14,834 bases of DNA from the NCBI GenBank assembly GCA_944381255.1, contig CALWKL010000058.1, positions 1 through 14,834 of the forward strand, written 5' to 3'. Below, piece by piece: positions 14,127-14,834 of the stretch (position 1 is its first letter; every line of letters begins with the position of its first letter). The translations under genes and the position numbers were made by a program. The notes beneath the pieces are model-generated. The model was not told the origin of the DNA. It did no database searches and saw only the letters and a program-made list of their open reading frames with translations. Source of the stretch: an uncultured Clostridia bacterium. GTDB taxonomy: Bacteria; Bacillota; Clostridia; Christensenellales; UBA1242.

Positions 14127-14155
14127 AATATAACATTTTTTTAAATTATAGTCAA
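14127..14155 (-). promoter_or_regulatory. Promoter of the HD-kinase-glycosyltransferase operon
   Basis: On the minus strand TTGACT (14155-14150), a 17-nt spacer and TGTTATATT (extended -10, box 14132-14127). The start would fall at about the ATG itself (14120). An alternative -10, TATAAT at 14150-14145, has only a poor -35 (CTGTTT) but would leave a leader of about 18 nt. Confidence 0.6.
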
Positions 14156-14315
14156 TATTAACATTACAAACAGTCTAATAATATTATTAATTATTTTAAC
14201 GAACGCTATTTCTAATTTAAGAATAAAACTAGAATGAAAAATTATAACTTTCGACAATATTGCTTTTATTTTACCAAATTTATATTAGAAATCATAATAT
14301 TTGCACATATTTTGG

Positions 14316-14344
14316 TTGACAAAACAATGAATATATGATAAAAT
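14316..14344 (+). promoter_or_regulatory. Extended -10 promoter of the tRNA-Ser gene
   Basis: A perfect TTGACA (14316-14321), a 17-nt spacer and TGATAAAAT (TGn plus -10 box 14339-14344). The start near 14351 gives a 5' leader of nearly 60 nt, which includes the palindrome GACTTTTAAAGTC (14373-14385). Confidence 0.8.
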
Positions 14345-14408
14345 GAATTTACTAATTAGTTTGATAGTGGCGGACTTTTAAAGTCAACACTGCATTGCTA
14401 ATGTCTTT

Positions 14409-14499
14409 GGAGAGGTACCCAAGAGGCCGAAGGGACGTCCCTGCTAAGGACGCAGTACGGGAAACCGTAGCGAGGGTTCAAATCCCTCCCTCTCCGCCA
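14409..14499 (+). tRNA. tRNA-Ser, anticodon GCT
   Basis: The acceptor GGAGAGG (14409-14415) pairs with CCTCTCC (14489-14495). The anticodon stem CGTCC/GGACG holds loop CTGCTAA with GCT, which reads AGC and AGT. The long variable arm (TACGG with CCGTA) is the class II mark of tRNA-Ser. The T arm is GAGGGTTCAAATCCCTC. Discriminator G and CCA (14497-14499) are encoded. Confidence 0.97.
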
Positions 14500-14509
14500 A
14501 GAGAAGTTC

Positions 14510-14546
14510 ATACGAAACAACCGTTAAGATTTGTTTCGTATTTTTA
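14510..14546 (+). terminator. Terminator of the tRNA-Ser gene
   Basis: An 11-bp stem ATACGAAACAA/TTGTTTCGTAT (14510-14520 with 14531-14541), a 10-base loop and a T-rich tail. Confidence 0.9.
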
Positions 14547-14834
14547 TTTATGGGATTGTTTTGGAATTGTTGTTAATTTTGAAAGACCAAAAATAGAAAA
14601 TGTGTCTCATTTAAACTGGATAAGTCAGCAAAGAGATGAACATGGACAATGGAGCAAAAAGAAGTCTGATTAAAATGTTTATCTTTGTTCTTAACAAATG
14701 GCAATGATACTCCTTATATTCTTTGCTTTTGTTGTGTCTTTTGTAGCAAATTTCTCGTATGAAGTCAACGGAATAAAATATTGCGTAAACTATTAAATTT
14801 AATAAGTTAAAGTTCAAGACTAGGTTTTTTAACC
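14547..14834. other. Right-hand end without a convincing gene; possible remnants
   Basis: A frame open on the plus strand reads coding-like at about 14581-14673 (FERPKIENVSHL, then RDEHGQWSKK, stop TAA) but has no start codon with a ribosome site and may be the tail of a decayed gene. At 14704-14796 a 30-codon frame encodes a possible single-helix peptide (MILLIFFAFVVSFVANF start) without a Shine-Dalgarno. Neither is called as a gene. A longer minus-strand frame here has no supporting features. Confidence 0.35.

Noticed and set aside
14373..14385. 13-bp palindrome in the tRNA-Ser leader as an operator or T-box part
   Set aside because: It is short and isolated; no T-box motifs or regulated coding gene follow. 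It is most likely pre-tRNA leader.
14395..14673. Plus-strand frame running through tRNA-Ser
   Set aside because: Its first third is the tRNA and its terminator, so it is not a protein gene as a whole; only its tail is noted as a possible remnant.
14611..14817. Minus-strand 68-codon frame at the right end
   Set aside because: AT-rich, low-complexity composition, no ribosome site and no recognisable domain.

Overview
The window reads as a chromosomal segment of a low-GC, anaerobic-type Firmicute, most like gut Clostridia. This rests on AT-rich DNA, strong AGGAGG ribosome sites, sigma-A-type promoters, a compact SufC-SufB pair of the minimal SMS type, NADPH thioredoxin reductase next to GlmM, and a YugP-like membrane protein. 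TGA is used as a stop and TGG for Trp, so the code is standard and mycoplasmas are unlikely. The taxonomic guess is an inference. I see no transposase, integrase, CRISPR array or rRNA.

Layout: (1) 1-1312, minus: promoter, sufC and the 5' part of sufB (Fe-S cluster assembly). (2) 1422-3809, minus: promoter, trxB overlapping glmM by one base (TAATG), terminator. (3) 3863-5481, plus: a small helical protein of unknown function with its own terminator, then a GT2 glycosyltransferase with TPR-like repeats. (4) 5591-5772: a complete tRNA-Gly(TCC) unit. (5) 6088-7528: two divergent membrane-protein genes; one is a YugP-family zinc-protease homologue that has lost its HExxH motif. (6) 7621-9684, plus: a tight three-gene operon for a thymidylate-synthase-like enzyme, a QueC-like PP-loop enzyme and a NUDIX hydrolase. 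(7) 9649-14155, minus and converging on it: a five-gene operon for an HD phosphohydrolase, a P-loop (deoxy)nucleotide-kinase-like protein, a GT-B glycosyltransferase, a transglutaminase-like protein and a CYTH/triphosphate-tunnel protein. The two operons share one bidirectional terminator that overlaps both final stop codons. (8) 14316-14546: a complete tRNA-Ser(GCT) unit, then about 290 bases with no convincing gene.

The most interesting part is 7.6-14.2 kb. The TS-like protein keeps the catalytic Cys, the Arg-Ser-x-Asp phosphate site and the Asp-x-His-x-Tyr motif, but has Asp where thymidylate synthases have the uracil-selecting Asn. The same swap marks T4 dCMP hydroxymethylase, so a cytosine nucleotide is the predicted substrate. 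Around it lie a QueC-like ligase, a NUDIX hydrolase, a nucleotide-kinase-like protein, an HD phosphohydrolase, a triphosphate-binding CYTH protein and a glycosyltransferase. This set could make or process a modified, perhaps glycosylated, pyrimidine nucleotide, in analogy to T-even hydroxymethylcytosine or to bacimethrin/mildiomycin nucleosides. The link between the two operons is an inference from adjacency.
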